Numbered from the stretch's first letter, positions 24,346 through 33,615 are shown. The stretch is 64,000 bases of DNA from Microvirga lenta (GCF_020532555.1 NZ_JAJBBR010000001.1:62001-126000); one strand, 5' to 3'. Numbers and translations: made by a program. Notes: generated from the letters alone by a model not told the origin.

Positions 24346-27300
24346 CAGGTTGCGTCGTAGATCTCGATGCGCTGTGCGGAACCGAGGATCTGCACGCCGC
24401 CGAAGGTGAGGTCGCCCGAGGTGATCGTGCCGATATTGGCCGTGATCGCAGACAGGCTGAGAACATTGATCTGGTTGGCATTCACGGAGCCGTCCGCGAT
24501 CAGGTCGCCACGCATGACAACGCGAGCCACGCCGTTGCGGGTGCCGATGCCAAAAACGGCCTCTGCAGAGTACCCGGGCGAGTAGACGAGGAACTTGTCG
24601 GTCGCGATCTTGAACTCGGAAGCAACGGGGCCGGCCGTGCCATCCGTCTGCACGAGCTGGAAGCCCGACCACTCATTGCCGGCCGTCAGTTTGACCGTAT
24701 AGGACGCCTGCAAGCCGGTCTTCACGTTGGCGATGGCCGTCGATTGCGTCGTGACGGTCGCCTCAAGGCTCTGCCCACTGTTGTTGACGTTGTCGAGGCG
24801 GGCCTTCACCTGATTGGTGGACTGGGCAATGGCTTGATCGGCCGTTGCCAAGGCTTCCAGGTTATCCGAGACGGTCGCTCCTGCATTGTCGAACTCGGCA
24901 AGTACTTCCGTCCCGAAGATCGCATAAGCCTTGTCGACATTAACCTCGACCGTCTCGATCCGGGTGATGGCGGCACGCCCGCGCTCGTCGGCTTCCTCGG
25001 CGATGACCCGGCTCTCCGTGGCAAGATCCGCGCTGACCTGTAGAAGATCGAGGGTGTCGAGCTTGCGGCTGATCTGAGAGACCAGATCATCGGGCCGGAT
25101 CTTCATGATGAAGAAGTCGTTCGACAGCACGAGCGGCGGCGGGTTGATCTGCACGATGGAGAACACGCCCATCACGTTGCTCGGCGTCACTCCCGCGACC
25201 CGCAGGAACACCGTCTGAGCGCTGCCCACGATGGCCTCAAAAGTGGTGGCCTCCCCCTCATAGGTGCGCAGCCAGGTCTGTTGACCGTCATAGGACACAT
25301 CGGCCCGGTAGGTCACAGCCCCCTTGGCTGGCTGCCAGCCCGCCTGCATGACGAGCTGCACACCGCGCTGGTAGACCTGCGCGGCGAGACTCGTGATGAC
25401 CGGGATGGCCGGCGCGAACACATCCGGAATGTCGGGCAGCGGCGTGACGCCGGTCTCGGTCACGTCATAGACGGCCGGATCGTCCAGAACGCCCGAGAGG
25501 GTGATGTGCTCGCCGTCCGTGTCGGGCATGCCCTCGGTGATGAGCACGCGGAAGGTGCGCGGCTGCCCCGGCGAGAAAGCGGCAGTCGGCAGGTCGGCCA
25601 GATCGGAACGGGCGACGGCATCGGCCAGCGTGTACGGAACGAGCGTTCCTGTGCCAGGATCAACATACCCCTGCCGGGTCGCCTCGCTCGCCATATCGGC
25701 GGCGTCGACAATAGCGATGCGGTCGGACGTGCCGCGCGTGACGCGCACCGGCCCCCACGGCTGCCCGTCCCGGCGCCGGATCTCGACATAGTGGTTGAGA
25801 GCGTTCGGGTCCCACTCAAGAGGACGATCAAAGGTAAGCTGCCGGGTGGCGTCGTCATAGGCCACGACCTCGGCCGACTGCCCCCAGGTTTCCGGCTCCT
25901 CACATGAGAGCAGGACCAGATCGCCCCGCTTGAGCAGGCGTCCTTCCGCCCGTGCTGTCCACGAGACCATGACGCGGCGAAGGGCGTTCTCCCCGGCCAT
26001 GAACCGGACGAGGCCCGCCGCCTGGCTGCGCTTGGTCACGCCGGGGAGCTGCACCCGCGAGGGCTTGGCAAGCGTCACCCCGTCCGGCGCGGACGAGACC
26101 TCGGCCAGCCTCATGGTCGTGCTGTCGATGTACTCCCCGATGATGCCGTCCGCGAGATCGTCGTTGGCGAGCTCGTAGCTGATCTCCAGGCTATCCCGCA
26201 CGATGTCGTAGTCCGTGAACATCATGCGCGGCAGGCCGCGGGGTTCGTCCCGGACGATGGTCAGCCGGTCGCCCACGGGGGCCGGGACCGCCCTGCCCGC
26301 CTTGAGGATCGTCTCGATGGCGTCATCGAGCGTCTGCGGCTCCTTGAACACATGGTCGAAGGTATGCCCGAGACTCGCCCATAGCTGGTCGTAGGCATAG
26401 AACGACTGGAAATCGACCTGAGACAGCGGCAGGCCCGCGCCATAATCGGCATTGCGCCAGATGTCGAGCGCGGCCCAGGCAATTGACCGGGACGGGGCGT
26501 CAACCCATTGCGTGCCGTCCCAGGTCGGGATGATGCGGGTCGCAATGACGCCGATCTGGCCGTTGGTCACGCCCTGCAGAGCGCTGTTCGCCTCGGCCTT
26601 CACGGCAATGGTGGTCACGCCGGGGAAGCTGTTCGGCCCGTCGATATGGGCGCGCAGGGCGCTCCACACGATGTCGTCGACGCCCGTCACCTTGCCGCCG
26701 AACAGGTCCGTGCGGCCGGTGATCGGGGGCGAGGTGCGCCGCGCCCGGATCTCGTAGCGGGCGGGGTTGACCTCGATCCGTTCCGTGACCCGGATTTGGC
26801 TCTGCTTGGCGAAATTGTACGTCTTGTCGAAGATCTCGCCCCATCCGCTCGTCGGTGCCCCGGCGTCGTCAATGGTGCGGGCCTCCACGATCACGCGAAC
26901 CGGCGTCGGGAAGACCTTCTCCTTGTAAAGCTGGTAGGAGCCGGACGGGAACACGAAATCGACAAGGATCTCGCGAGCGAGCGTCGTGGCGGCATTGGCC
27001 GAGAAGCCCGCCGTGTTCGTGGTCGTGAGCTCCAGCCCGGAGACCTCGGACGCCGTAACCACGTTGACGGGGAACAGCGTCACCTTCTGGCCGGGATCAC
27101 GGATCTGGATCTTGATGCCGGGGAAGGACGGGTTATAGCCCCCGCTCTTCGTCCAGATGCGGGTGTCGGCGATCCGGATCTCTTCGATGTCCGCCTTGCC
27201 GCAGGTGAGCGCGAGCAGGGCGTATTCCGTCATCTTGTCGCCGTCGTACTCGCTGTAGCGGGGCGCGGCGAAGTCGGGGAACGACAGGGTGCGGCCATAC

Positions 27301-27842
27301 AGGACCGGGATGGGCTGCAGCGGGCGGGCCTGGTTGCCGCCGAACCCGAAGGAATAAAGCTCCTCCTTGGCGTCGGTCTTGCCGCCTGCCTTTGGCTTGA
27401 GGAAATGGCTGATCGCCATCGCGCCGCCTGCGATGAGCAGCGAGGAGCCGATCGAGGCGGCAACGCCGGTGAGGCCGATAGCCCCCATGGCCCAGGGTGC
27501 AATCGCCGTGAGGGCGACCATGGCGACAATCGCGCCGATGCTCTTGGCCGAGGAACCGCCGCCGCCCGCGCCGCCGAGGGGGCGGGACAGGAACTCGACG
27601 TTATCGTTGGCCGCGAGCCGGTGCGTGCCCCATTCCGAGCGCGCGTAATACTGTCCGTTGACCTTGCAGACGGTCGGCAGGTCAAACCGCCAGCCCGCCT
27701 CGGTTAGCACCTGCTCGATGGTTGGGCGGCGCTTCTTCGTGCGATGCTCGGCAATCGGCAGCACGAGTCCGCTCTCCTGCACGCGCGGGTCGTCGCGCTC
27801 CGGATCGAAGACCAGAAGGGAATGTTTGACGGCAAGCTTCAT
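24345..27842 (-). CDS. Tail tip / host-specificity protein (lambda J-like)
   Basis: An 1165-residue protein in the position of lambda gpJ. Residues about 20-230 are the tip-attachment part with a small hydrophobic stretch (AIVAMVALTAIAPWAMG ... AMAISHFLK); the middle holds the conserved tip domains (VSWTARAEGRLLKRGDLVLL, about 620-650), then Fn3-like modules (about 800-890) and a coiled coil (LEALATADQAIAQSTNQVKA) before a beta-structured C-terminus. It recognises or approaches the host receptor and its long size suits a flexible-tailed siphovirus. Confidence 0.85.
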   Translation of the reverse strand: MKLAVKHSLLVFDPERDDPRVQESGLVLPIAEHRTKKRRPTIEQVLTEAGWRFDLPTVCKVNGQYYARSEWGTHRLAANDNVEFLSRPLGGAGGGGSSAKSIGAIVAMVALTAIAPWAMGAIGLTGVAASIGSSLLIAGGAMAISHFLKPKAGGKTDAKEELYSFGFGGNQARPLQPIPVLYGRTLSFPDFAAPRYSEYDGDKMTEYALLALTCGKADIEEIRIADTRIWTKSGGYNPSFPGIKIQIRDPGQKVTLFPVNVVTASEVSGLELTTTNTAGFSANAATTLAREILVDFVFPSGSYQLYKEKVFPTPVRVIVEARTIDDAGAPTSGWGEIFDKTYNFAKQSQIRVTERIEVNPARYEIRARRTSPPITGRTDLFGGKVTGVDDIVWSALRAHIDGPNSFPGVTTIAVKAEANSALQGVTNGQIGVIATRIIPTWDGTQWVDAPSRSIAWAALDIWRNADYGAGLPLSQVDFQSFYAYDQLWASLGHTFDHVFKEPQTLDDAIETILKAGRAVPAPVGDRLTIVRDEPRGLPRMMFTDYDIVRDSLEISYELANDDLADGIIGEYIDSTTMRLAEVSSAPDGVTLAKPSRVQLPGVTKRSQAAGLVRFMAGENALRRVMVSWTARAEGRLLKRGDLVLLSCEEPETWGQSAEVVAYDDATRQLTFDRPLEWDPNALNHYVEIRRRDGQPWGPVRVTRGTSDRIAIVDAADMASEATRQGYVDPGTGTLVPYTLADAVARSDLADLPTAAFSPGQPRTFRVLITEGMPDTDGEHITLSGVLDDPAVYDVTETGVTPLPDIPDVFAPAIPVITSLAAQVYQRGVQLVMQAGWQPAKGAVTYRADVSYDGQQTWLRTYEGEATTFEAIVGSAQTVFLRVAGVTPSNVMGVFSIVQINPPPLVLSNDFFIMKIRPDDLVSQISRKLDTLDLLQVSADLATESRVIAEEADERGRAAITRIETVEVNVDKAYAIFGTEVLAEFDNAGATVSDNLEALATADQAIAQSTNQVKARLDNVNNSGQSLEATVTTQSTAIANVKTGLQASYTVKLTAGNEWSGFQLVQTDGTAGPVASEFKIATDKFLVYSPGYSAEAVFGIGTRNGVARVVMRGDLIADGSVNANQINVLSLSAITANIGTITSGDLTFGGVQILGSAQRIEIYDAT

Positions 27843-27844
27843 GG

Positions 27845-28267
27845 TTATGCTTTGCGGCGGAACACGCGAAGATGGTTGTAGCCGATGGCCCGGAGAGCCG
27901 GGATGTCATCCACGACCACGCCTGCAGCCTTGTCGATGTGGATCACGGCGCCGGTTGTGGTCATGCGGACGAAGGTACCGAGGTGGAAATCGCGCTTGGC
28001 GACGTTGCCCATCAGCACGAGATCGAGATCCTGCGCCTCGGATTCCGGCACTTCCTCCCAGGCCTGCCGCTCGGGATGCGAAAGCATGGCCTCGGCCTGG
28101 GCACGGGTGGTCGGCTCGACCGGGCCGATGTCAGGCATGGAGACGCCGGCCAGTTCGTTCTGAATGTGACGTGCGAGGCCATAGCAATCATAGGCCGCCG
28201 GGCCACGCGCACCGATCTGATACGGCTTGCCGATCAGCCCTTCCAGGAAGGCGAGACGGTCGGTCAT
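27845..28267 (-). CDS. NlpC/P60-type tail cell-wall peptidase
   Basis: A 140-residue phage peptidase. The catalytic Cys is Cys28 in YDCYGLARHIQ; His95 in DFHLGTFV is the candidate His and His110 in AVIHIDK a further one. Such tail-associated peptidases open the peptidoglycan during DNA injection (role of lambda gpK). It is preceded by the DUF1833 gene with a 4-bp overlap and followed within 2 bp by the J-like gene, the canonical K-J order. Confidence 0.82.
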   Translation of the reverse strand: MTDRLAFLEGLIGKPYQIGARGPAAYDCYGLARHIQNELAGVSMPDIGPVEPTTRAQAEAMLSHPERQAWEEVPESEAQDLDLVLMGNVAKRDFHLGTFVRMTTTGAVIHIDKAAGVVVDDIPALRAIGYNHLRVFRRKA

Positions 28268-28800
28268 GATGCTGCCAAGAGCGCGGGGAACCGCTGCATG
28301 TCGAAGACTTCCCGCAGCACCCGGAGGTTCTGGGGCTTGGCGATGGCGAGCGAGCCCTCGAGGAGCGAGCCGCGCCGCTTCACCGAGCGGAGGATCAGTT
28401 TATACGGCCCCTGCCCTACGGTGTCGGGGTCCGAGGCCAGATAGCCGCGGAAGATGACCGTGATCGGGGTGTTCATCTTCACCGCAGCCTCAAGATGGCG
28501 GCCCATCTCGCGGTTCACGTTGTCCATGCGCAGGGTGCATTCCGCCCCAAGCTGGCCGATCCGGGGATAGTCGATTTCAAACGGCACAGCCAGGAACGGA
28601 ACGATGAGACCGCCGCCGACCGGGGCCTCAGCCTCAAGCCGTGCGTTGAAGTCAACCGTATTGCGAACGATCCGGACGGGTGAGGGCTGACCATTCTCAA
28701 TGAAGACGGGATGAATGGCTTCCAGGGTGATGAGCATCACCTCGTCCTTTGGCGCGGTGGCCGCCGCCTCGGCCCATGCCTGAGTTGCGCTGATCGGCAT
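28264..28800 (-). CDS. DUF1833 minor tail protein
   Basis: A 178-residue protein with the DUF1833 pattern: MLITLEAIHPVF, IVRNTVDFNARLEAEAPVGG, VPFEIDYPRIGQ and the C-terminal RSVKRRGSLLEGSLAIAKPQ. DUF1833 proteins lie between the tape measure and the NlpC peptidase in siphophages and form part of the distal tail, analogous to lambda gpL. Overlaps both neighbours by 1-4 bp. Confidence 0.8.
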   Translation of the reverse strand: MPISATQAWAEAAATAPKDEVMLITLEAIHPVFIENGQPSPVRIVRNTVDFNARLEAEAPVGGGLIVPFLAVPFEIDYPRIGQLGAECTLRMDNVNREMGRHLEAAVKMNTPITVIFRGYLASDPDTVGQGPYKLILRSVKRRGSLLEGSLAIAKPQNLRVLREVFDMQRFPALLAAS

Positions 28801-29165
28801 CAGAGATCCCAGACATCGAGGGAGAACGAGACGAAGATGCGGCTCCCGGCGCGGGAGGGCTGATACTGGCCGCCATTGCGCAGCCTGACCCGCCGAACCG
28901 TGCAGCCGGTCAGGTCGGAGACCGGCAATTCGAACTCTGCCGTGCCGTGCGAAAGCGTGTCCCGAACGAACGCCTTGAAGGTCTGGAACTCGGCCGTGGT
29001 CATGCGGATGGTGAGGTCCACCACGCCAAGAACGACGGTGGCCGTGCGGCGCGAACGGATGTTGCCCGCCTGCATCTCGCTCTCGAGGCCCTTGCGGAAG
29101 GGCTCGACGATGGAGCGGGACGAAGGCTCATGCGGGACGGTTGCAGGCCAGACGGGACGAGCCAT
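28800..29165 (-). CDS. Minor tail protein (gpM-like position)
   Basis: A 121-residue beta-rich protein (RTATVVLGVVDLTIRMTTAE, GTAEFELPVSDLTGCTVRRV, RIFVSFSLDVWDL). It lies directly after the tape measure and before DUF1833 with 1-bp overlaps on both sides, the place of the distal tail protein (lambda gpM-like) in the tail assembly. Confidence 0.7.
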   Translation of the reverse strand: MARPVWPATVPHEPSSRSIVEPFRKGLESEMQAGNIRSRRTATVVLGVVDLTIRMTTAEFQTFKAFVRDTLSHGTAEFELPVSDLTGCTVRRVRLRNGGQYQPSRAGSRIFVSFSLDVWDL

Positions 29166-31105
29166 CAGCGGCCTCCTATGGGCGATACGCCGAACCGCTG
29201 CTTGAGCGCCTTGTCGAGCCCGCCGCTGGCGACCATGCCGCCGAGCATCTGCTCGATCTGCACTTCAAGACGTGGCCCCTGCGGTCCCGGCACCTGGCGC
29301 GTCGAGACCTGCGCCCCGGCGTTGTTGTTGATCACGACCTGCATGGCACCGCCGCCGTATTTCCCATGGGGGACGATCCGACCGGGCGTCGTCGGCACGA
29401 ACAGCTCGCGGCCATTCTCGCCGACCTCATAGGGCTGCATCGCGTTGACCATGCCGCCGCCCGCCTTGCCGGGGATGAAGGCCTTCAGGAGCCCATCGAG
29501 CAGACCACCACCGCTCCCCGTGCCGCCGAAGAGATTGCTGAACAGGTTGTCGAAGGCACGAGACGCGAGGGACTTGAGCAGCTTCTGGAGCACCTGGTCG
29601 AGCTTTTCCCCTTCCAGAATGGCATCCTGGAAGGCATTGGAGAGGATGCTGCCGACTTCTTGAGCGGCATCGGCGACTGCCTCCTGCGCCTCGCGGGCGT
29701 CCTCAATCTTCTGTGTCGCATCGCCATAGGCAGAAGCGAGACTGTCGATCTGCGCCTTGAGTTGCGGCGTGACCGCGACATTGGCCTCTTTGGCGGCCTC
29801 CAGAAGGCGGAAGGCGGCCTCGGCCTTGGCGGTCTCGCCTGCCGACAGGCCAACCGTGAGCCGCTCGGCGTCCAAGGCGCGGGTGCGGGCCTGAATGGCC
29901 TGGGTCTCGCGCTGGAGTTCGTGCAGGCGCTCCCGGCTCGACTTGCCGCCCTTCTCATCACCAGGAACGGCATAATCCGAGTTGCGGATGGGATTGACGG
30001 CCGGCGCAGCTGCCACTGGAGCTACCGCTCCCGGCTTGTAGCCCGCCATGCTACCAGGGTTCGTCTTGGCCCCGAAGACTTGGTCGAACCGACTGACCGG
30101 CGTCACGCCGCTCATGTTCTGCAGGCCGTTGCGCGCCGCCCATTCGTTGATGCGCTTGAAGATGTCCGAGTTCCCGATCTCGGCCATCCGGCTATAGAGA
30201 TCGTTCAGGGCACTCATGGCGCCCGGCACAGCATTGGCGATCGCGTCGATACTGGTTGCGAAGCTGTTGACCCCGCCTGAAGCACTGTTCGAGGCCTGAA
30301 GCGCCTCATCAATCTTCCCGGCGAGGTTCGTCAGGGCGCTCGCCGCCCGGTTCGATGACTGCGCCATGGTGGTGCCGGCCGCGTTCGCCATCTTCTCGAT
30401 GACCGGCGTTCCGGCCAAGAGAGCCCGGAAGAAGGCTTCCGACGAAACCTTGCCGTCCTTCACGAGCGCCGTGAGCTTGGCGACGGATCCGCCCGCCTCG
30501 ACCATGCCTGCGGCTGCAGCCTGAAGGAGGGGCCTCGCGGCGTCCATCAGCGGCTCAAGCTCTTCCCACTGCACCTTGCCGGCGCCGAGGGCCTGAGAAA
30601 GCTGCAGGATCGCGCTAGAGGCTTGCGAGGCATCGCCGCCCTGCGCCCGGAGAGCCATGCCGACGAGTTCGGTCAGGCGCAGCAACTCCCCATTGGTCGC
30701 GTTGAGCTCACCCTGCGCCGAGCTGACGCGACCATACAGGGCCGCCATCGCCTCAAGCGGGGCGCCCTGGCGCTGTGCGATCTCATAGATGGCCTGATAG
30801 GTCTTGCGGAGGTTCTCACCTTCGAGCCCCGCCGTCTTGAGCGAGTTCTGGACCTTCACGAAGCTGTCGGCATAGGCCGAGACCTGTTGCACCGACAGTC
30901 CTGCGAAGATGCCCGCAAGGCCGGTTTTCACAGCCGTACCGGCACGGCTGAAGGACTGCGTGATGCGGTTCGTCGCCTGCTCGGTCCGCCTCTCGACGCC
31001 ACGCATGGCGCGGTCCGTCGTCTGACGGGCGCGCTTCATCTCGTTCTCGAACTTCTTGACAGAAGCCTCGAGCGAGACGACGAGCCTTTCCACGTCTGTG
31101 GCCAT
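29165..31105 (-). CDS. Tape measure protein
   Basis: A 646-residue protein with the N-terminal tape-measure domain (MATDVERLVVSLEASVKKFE, then QQVSAYADSFVKVQNSLKTA and GAPLEAMAALYGRVSSAQGE, residues about 60-200), a long helical middle (LQRETQAIQARTRALDAERL) and a Gly-rich C-terminal part (FSNLFGGTGSGGGLLDGLLK). It sets tail length: at this length the tail should be medium (relative to lambda's 853-residue gpH). Start lies 4 bp after the T frame stop. Confidence 0.88.
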   Translation of the reverse strand: MATDVERLVVSLEASVKKFENEMKRARQTTDRAMRGVERRTEQATNRITQSFSRAGTAVKTGLAGIFAGLSVQQVSAYADSFVKVQNSLKTAGLEGENLRKTYQAIYEIAQRQGAPLEAMAALYGRVSSAQGELNATNGELLRLTELVGMALRAQGGDASQASSAILQLSQALGAGKVQWEELEPLMDAARPLLQAAAAGMVEAGGSVAKLTALVKDGKVSSEAFFRALLAGTPVIEKMANAAGTTMAQSSNRAASALTNLAGKIDEALQASNSASGGVNSFATSIDAIANAVPGAMSALNDLYSRMAEIGNSDIFKRINEWAARNGLQNMSGVTPVSRFDQVFGAKTNPGSMAGYKPGAVAPVAAAPAVNPIRNSDYAVPGDEKGGKSSRERLHELQRETQAIQARTRALDAERLTVGLSAGETAKAEAAFRLLEAAKEANVAVTPQLKAQIDSLASAYGDATQKIEDAREAQEAVADAAQEVGSILSNAFQDAILEGEKLDQVLQKLLKSLASRAFDNLFSNLFGGTGSGGGLLDGLLKAFIPGKAGGGMVNAMQPYEVGENGRELFVPTTPGRIVPHGKYGGGAMQVVINNNAGAQVSTRQVPGPQGPRLEVQIEQMLGGMVASGGLDKALKQRFGVSPIGGR

Positions 31106-31109
31106 GCTA

Positions 31110-31331
31110 CTACTCTTTCAGCCAGTTCCAGAGGGCGTCTTCTTCGGAGGCGGTCAGGGCCTTGTCGCCCTTCGGGTCGTGCGCCTTCACATATTCGGTG
31201 ACGGCGGCATTGAACTCCCAGAGCGAGAGATCGTCGACCTGCCGGGGCGTCCAGCCGAGAACCGCGCCCCAGCCATAGAAAGCCGCGAACTTCAGGAGAT
31301 CACTTCCTGACTCGCGGCTTCCGGCTTTCCC
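31110..31331 (-). CDS. Tail assembly chaperone T, made by -1 frameshift (GT fusion)
   Basis: A frame with no start codon of its own that begins inside the end of the G gene and reads DLLKFAAFYGWGAVLGWTPR, QVDDLSLWEFNAAV, EDALWNWLKE, then TAG. The only joining point is the slippery GGGAAAG at 31325-31331. A -1 slip would give a 191-residue GT protein (120 residues of G plus 71 of T). It is 4 bp from the tape measure start, the expected G-T-H order. Chaperones fold the tape measure and recruit tail tube. Confidence 0.78.
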   Translation of the reverse strand, partial: GKAGSRESGSDLLKFAAFYGWGAVLGWTPRQVDDLSLWEFNAAVTEYVKAHDPKGDKALTASEEDALWNWLKE

Positions 31332-31684
31332 TCGATGGGTTCCTCCGGGGTGCCGGCCAGGGCCGCCGAGAGGATGGCCTGGGCGTGGATGGCCGTCTCC
31401 ATCAGGGGACGGATCTCCACGTAGCGCCGCACCAGATCGAGGGCGTCCTCGGGCTTGGTGCCACCGCCGATGAGGCCGAGGCGGATGACCTCGCGGACCT
31501 CATGCGGCCAGGCGTCGTAGTTCTGCAGCAACTGGAGGAGCGACATCGGGCCGATGAGAGGGGCGCCGAGCCTCACCCGCGGCTTGTTCACGGTCTCCTG
31601 CAGCTCGCGCAGCTGGCCGATGCCGAGACGGAACGTGTAGGTTCCGTCCGCGAAATCGAGTTCAACGGATCCGGTCCGGCTCAT
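31292..31684 (-). CDS. Tail assembly chaperone G (GTA gp10-like)
   Basis: A 130-residue protein (SVELDFADGTYTFRLGIGQL, REVIRLGLIGGGTKPEDALD, VRRYVEIRPLMETAIHAQAI) of the family called GTA-gp10 or tail assembly chaperone. Product of the unshifted frame, ending ASQEVIS. The codons 119-120 (GGA AAG) carry the slippery site. It follows the tail tube gene by 3 bp. Confidence 0.82.
   Translation of the reverse strand: MSRTGSVELDFADGTYTFRLGIGQLRELQETVNKPRVRLGAPLIGPMSLLQLLQNYDAWPHEVREVIRLGLIGGGTKPEDALDLVRRYVEIRPLMETAIHAQAILSAALAGTPEEPIEGKPEAASQEVIS
31325..31331 (-). other. -1 ribosomal frameshift slippery site GGGAAAG
   Basis: Read leftward, G GGA AAG in the G frame fits X XXY YYZ and is the same heptamer that lambda uses for its G-GT shift. 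The -1 frame continues from it without a stop to 31110 and the zero frame stops at 31292. Confidence 0.8.
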
Positions 31685-31687
31685 GGA

Positions 31688-32137
31688 TTATGCCGCTGCC
31701 GCTGTGAAGGTCACGGCACCGGAGCTCTGCATTTCGACCGAGACCGTGGCCCGCTCGCCGCGGGTGGCGCCGATCTCAAACGAGGTCAGGTGGAAGAGGC
31801 CTTCCCATGAACCGCCGCCCTCGGCCGCAGCGCCAGCAAGCACGACGCGGGCGAGGACCGGCTCATCGCTCTCGAAAGCTGCACGCCAGCGCGAAATAGA
31901 CTCGCGGGCCAGAACGCCCTCGCCGCTGATCGTGGCCGATTTTGAAACAACATCCCTATCAACGTAGGCGGCTTTATCCTCGTCCTCGCAGTCGATCGAG
32001 GTCGTGTCGTTCGTCTCTTTCGACAGGGTGAACGAACGCTCGGTCAGACCGCAGGGAGCGACAAACGTCCCGGGGGTCATGGTGCTCTCAAGCATGACTT
32101 TGACGCCCGAAAACGGGACAGTGGTAGCCTGCGCCAT
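31688..32137 (-). CDS. Major tail tube protein
   Basis: A 149-residue protein with the tail-tube pattern: MAQATTVPFSGVKVMLESTM, TSIDCEDEDKAAYVDRDVVS, ISGEGVLARESISRWRAAFE, FHLTSFEIGATRGERATVSV. Families are phage_TTP_13-like and GTA major tail protein. Polymerises to form the tail tube. SD ggaggacta before the ATG at 32137. Confidence 0.82.
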   Translation of the reverse strand: MAQATTVPFSGVKVMLESTMTPGTFVAPCGLTERSFTLSKETNDTTSIDCEDEDKAAYVDRDVVSKSATISGEGVLARESISRWRAAFESDEPVLARVVLAGAAAEGGGSWEGLFHLTSFEIGATRGERATVSVEMQSSGAVTFTAAAA

Positions 32138-32159
32138 GGTAGTCCTCCGATTGGCAGGG

Positions 32160-32564
32160 TTAGGCGCTCTCCACCAGAGCGCGGAAGGTCATTCGGGCGC
32201 GGGTGAGGATCTCCTCCCCGCCATCGCCGATATTGGTGTCGCGGTGTCCTATCTCGGTCAGGGCATAGGGCTCATCGAGGACCAAGGGCATAAGGCTGAG
32301 AGCAGCCCGAACAGCGCTTGCCGCCCTTGACGCCTCCACCTTGCCGACCGCATTCGACCACACGTCCAGATCAATGAAGACCTCTAGTCCGTCGATGCAG
32401 TCAGCCCCATCCTCCACTGCCTGAATGTTGCGAATGGCGACGTAAGGCAGGGCAGCGCCGGCAGGCACCCGATCATAGATGCGCCCTGCGATGATCGCAG
32501 AGAGGGCCGCATCCGCCTTCAGCTTGCCGACGATGGCCTTTTGCAGTGCGGCTTCGACGCTCAT
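32160..32564 (-). CDS. DUF3168 tail completion protein
   Basis: A 134-residue DUF3168 protein: SVEALQKAIVG-like start, IIAGRIYDRVPAGAALPYVA, DLDVWSNAVGKVEASRAASA, and a C-terminal TRARMTFRALVESA strand. DUF3168 acts as a tail terminator at the head-proximal end of the tail. Overlaps the preceding gene by 4 bp. Confidence 0.82.
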   Translation of the reverse strand: MSVEAALQKAIVGKLKADAALSAIIAGRIYDRVPAGAALPYVAIRNIQAVEDGADCIDGLEVFIDLDVWSNAVGKVEASRAASAVRAALSLMPLVLDEPYALTEIGHRDTNIGDGGEEILTRARMTFRALVESA

Positions 32565-33031
32565 GAACTGGCGACCTCGCGGGCGGCTTTCTTAGTGGCT
32601 CGGGTGATGCGGGACTTGACGCGCTTACGGAGCGCCCGGACCGGGGGATAGAAATATGGTTGTGGACGAGTGCCCGGATGCTGTGTCCCGGCGAACAGAC
32701 CCTTGTTCTCGTGCGGGGCTGTGCCGAACTCTACCAGGCGCGCGTACCAGGCCGCGGCATCTCCTGCGACGATGGTCACGGACAGGTCAGGATCTCCCTG
32801 GACGCCCCCGGCTGAGACGCCGCGCACGTTGGCGTTCTCTGCCTTGTAGTTCCCCTTCACAGCCCGGATCGACCGTTCAAGCGCCCCGCTTTCCTTTGGC
32901 ACGAGCCGCTTCTGCATGCCGACGATCTCAGCGGCGCCTTGATCGATTGCCGGTCCGATTGTCTGACGTGCTTTCTGAGGCAGAGCCGCCAACTTCCGAA
33001 GCAGCTTGTCCCTGTTCCTCACCCTCGCCAT
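32561..33031 (-). CDS. HK97 gp10-like tail component
   Basis: A 156-residue basic protein of the HK97-gp10 family: KLLRKLAALPQKARQTIGPA (N-terminal helix), KESGALERSIRAVKG and WYARLVEFGTAPHENKG with a highly charged C-terminus. It sits at the head-tail joint. Its start overlaps 104 bp of the next upstream gene (32928-33173). Confidence 0.82.
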   Translation of the reverse strand: MARVRNRDKLLRKLAALPQKARQTIGPAIDQGAAEIVGMQKRLVPKESGALERSIRAVKGNYKAENANVRGVSAGGVQGDPDLSVTIVAGDAAAWYARLVEFGTAPHENKGLFAGTQHPGTRPQPYFYPPVRALRKRVKSRITRATKKAAREVASS

Positions 33032-33173
33032 CGATCAACTCCACGGCTCCCGCGGCGTTGGCCGCCTCATACTGTGCTTCGGTGATCTTGCGCTCTTCGC
33101 CCTTCTTGAAGACGGTCAGAATGCTGGCGGTCGGCCAGTGGTCGAAATCGCGAGTGAAACGAACGCGCTTCAT
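32928..33173 (-). CDS. Hypothetical head-tail protein, 81 residues
   Basis: MKRVRFTRDFDHWPTASILT, followed by a charged tail VELIDGEGEEQGQAASEVGG. The N-terminal FxRDFD ... KKGEERKITEAQYEAANAAG pattern is common to short phage proteins between the connector and HK97-gp10 genes. Start at 33173 overlaps the head-tail adaptor stop by 4 bp, and its 3' end overlaps the HK97-gp10 start by 104 bp in another frame. Confidence 0.65.
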   Translation of the reverse strand: MKRVRFTRDFDHWPTASILTVFKKGEERKITEAQYEAANAAGAVELIDGEGEEQGQAASEVGGSASESTSDNRTGNRSRRR

Positions 33174-33517
33174 GTCGGGGCTCCCAAGGTGCAGGTGAGG
33201 ACGTTCCACGCCCGCTTTCCGTCAGGGTCGCGGATGTCGTGGATGTTGTAGATCTCGGAGGGCTTTCGGGCGTTCACGGCCCGCCAATCCGGGGCAATCT
33301 GCACGGTCTGAGACGACCACCGGACAGTGATCTCGACCGGACGCACGCCCTGAAGCCGCTGGGCCAGCACCTCCTCGCGACCACGAGCCGGGGCGATGTT
33401 CGCGGCGACGGTGAACTGATCCGTCCAGGGGCCGGAAACCTCGTTGCCATACCCATCGTCCACAACGGAACGGGCTTGGAAGGTCACACGGTCGCGAAGT
33501 TCACCGGATCGAGGCAT
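33170..33517 (-). CDS. Head-tail adaptor (phage head closure)
   Basis: A 115-residue protein with the head-closure pattern: GELRDRVTFQARSVVDDGYG (N-terminal strand), GREEVLAQRLQGVRPVEITV and SEIYNIHDIRDPDGKRAW. It fits the SPP1 gp16/HK97 head-closure family that joins the connector to the tail. Overlaps the downstream gene by 4 bp. Confidence 0.82.
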   Translation of the reverse strand: MPRSGELRDRVTFQARSVVDDGYGNEVSGPWTDQFTVAANIAPARGREEVLAQRLQGVRPVEITVRWSSQTVQIAPDWRAVNARKPSEIYNIHDIRDPDGKRAWNVLTCTLGAPT

Positions 33518-33615
33518 GTGTTATCCGAAAGCAAACGGGGCTGGAGCAAAGCAGAACGGAAAATTTACCGAATTACAGCCCACAATGCCTTCTCACGACA
33601 CTGAAGGGGCTCCTA

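Noticed and set aside
26508..27707. 399-residue rightward ORF inside the J-like gene
   Set aside because: Low-complexity Arg/Ala/Gly-rich translation typical of antisense frames in GC-rich DNA.
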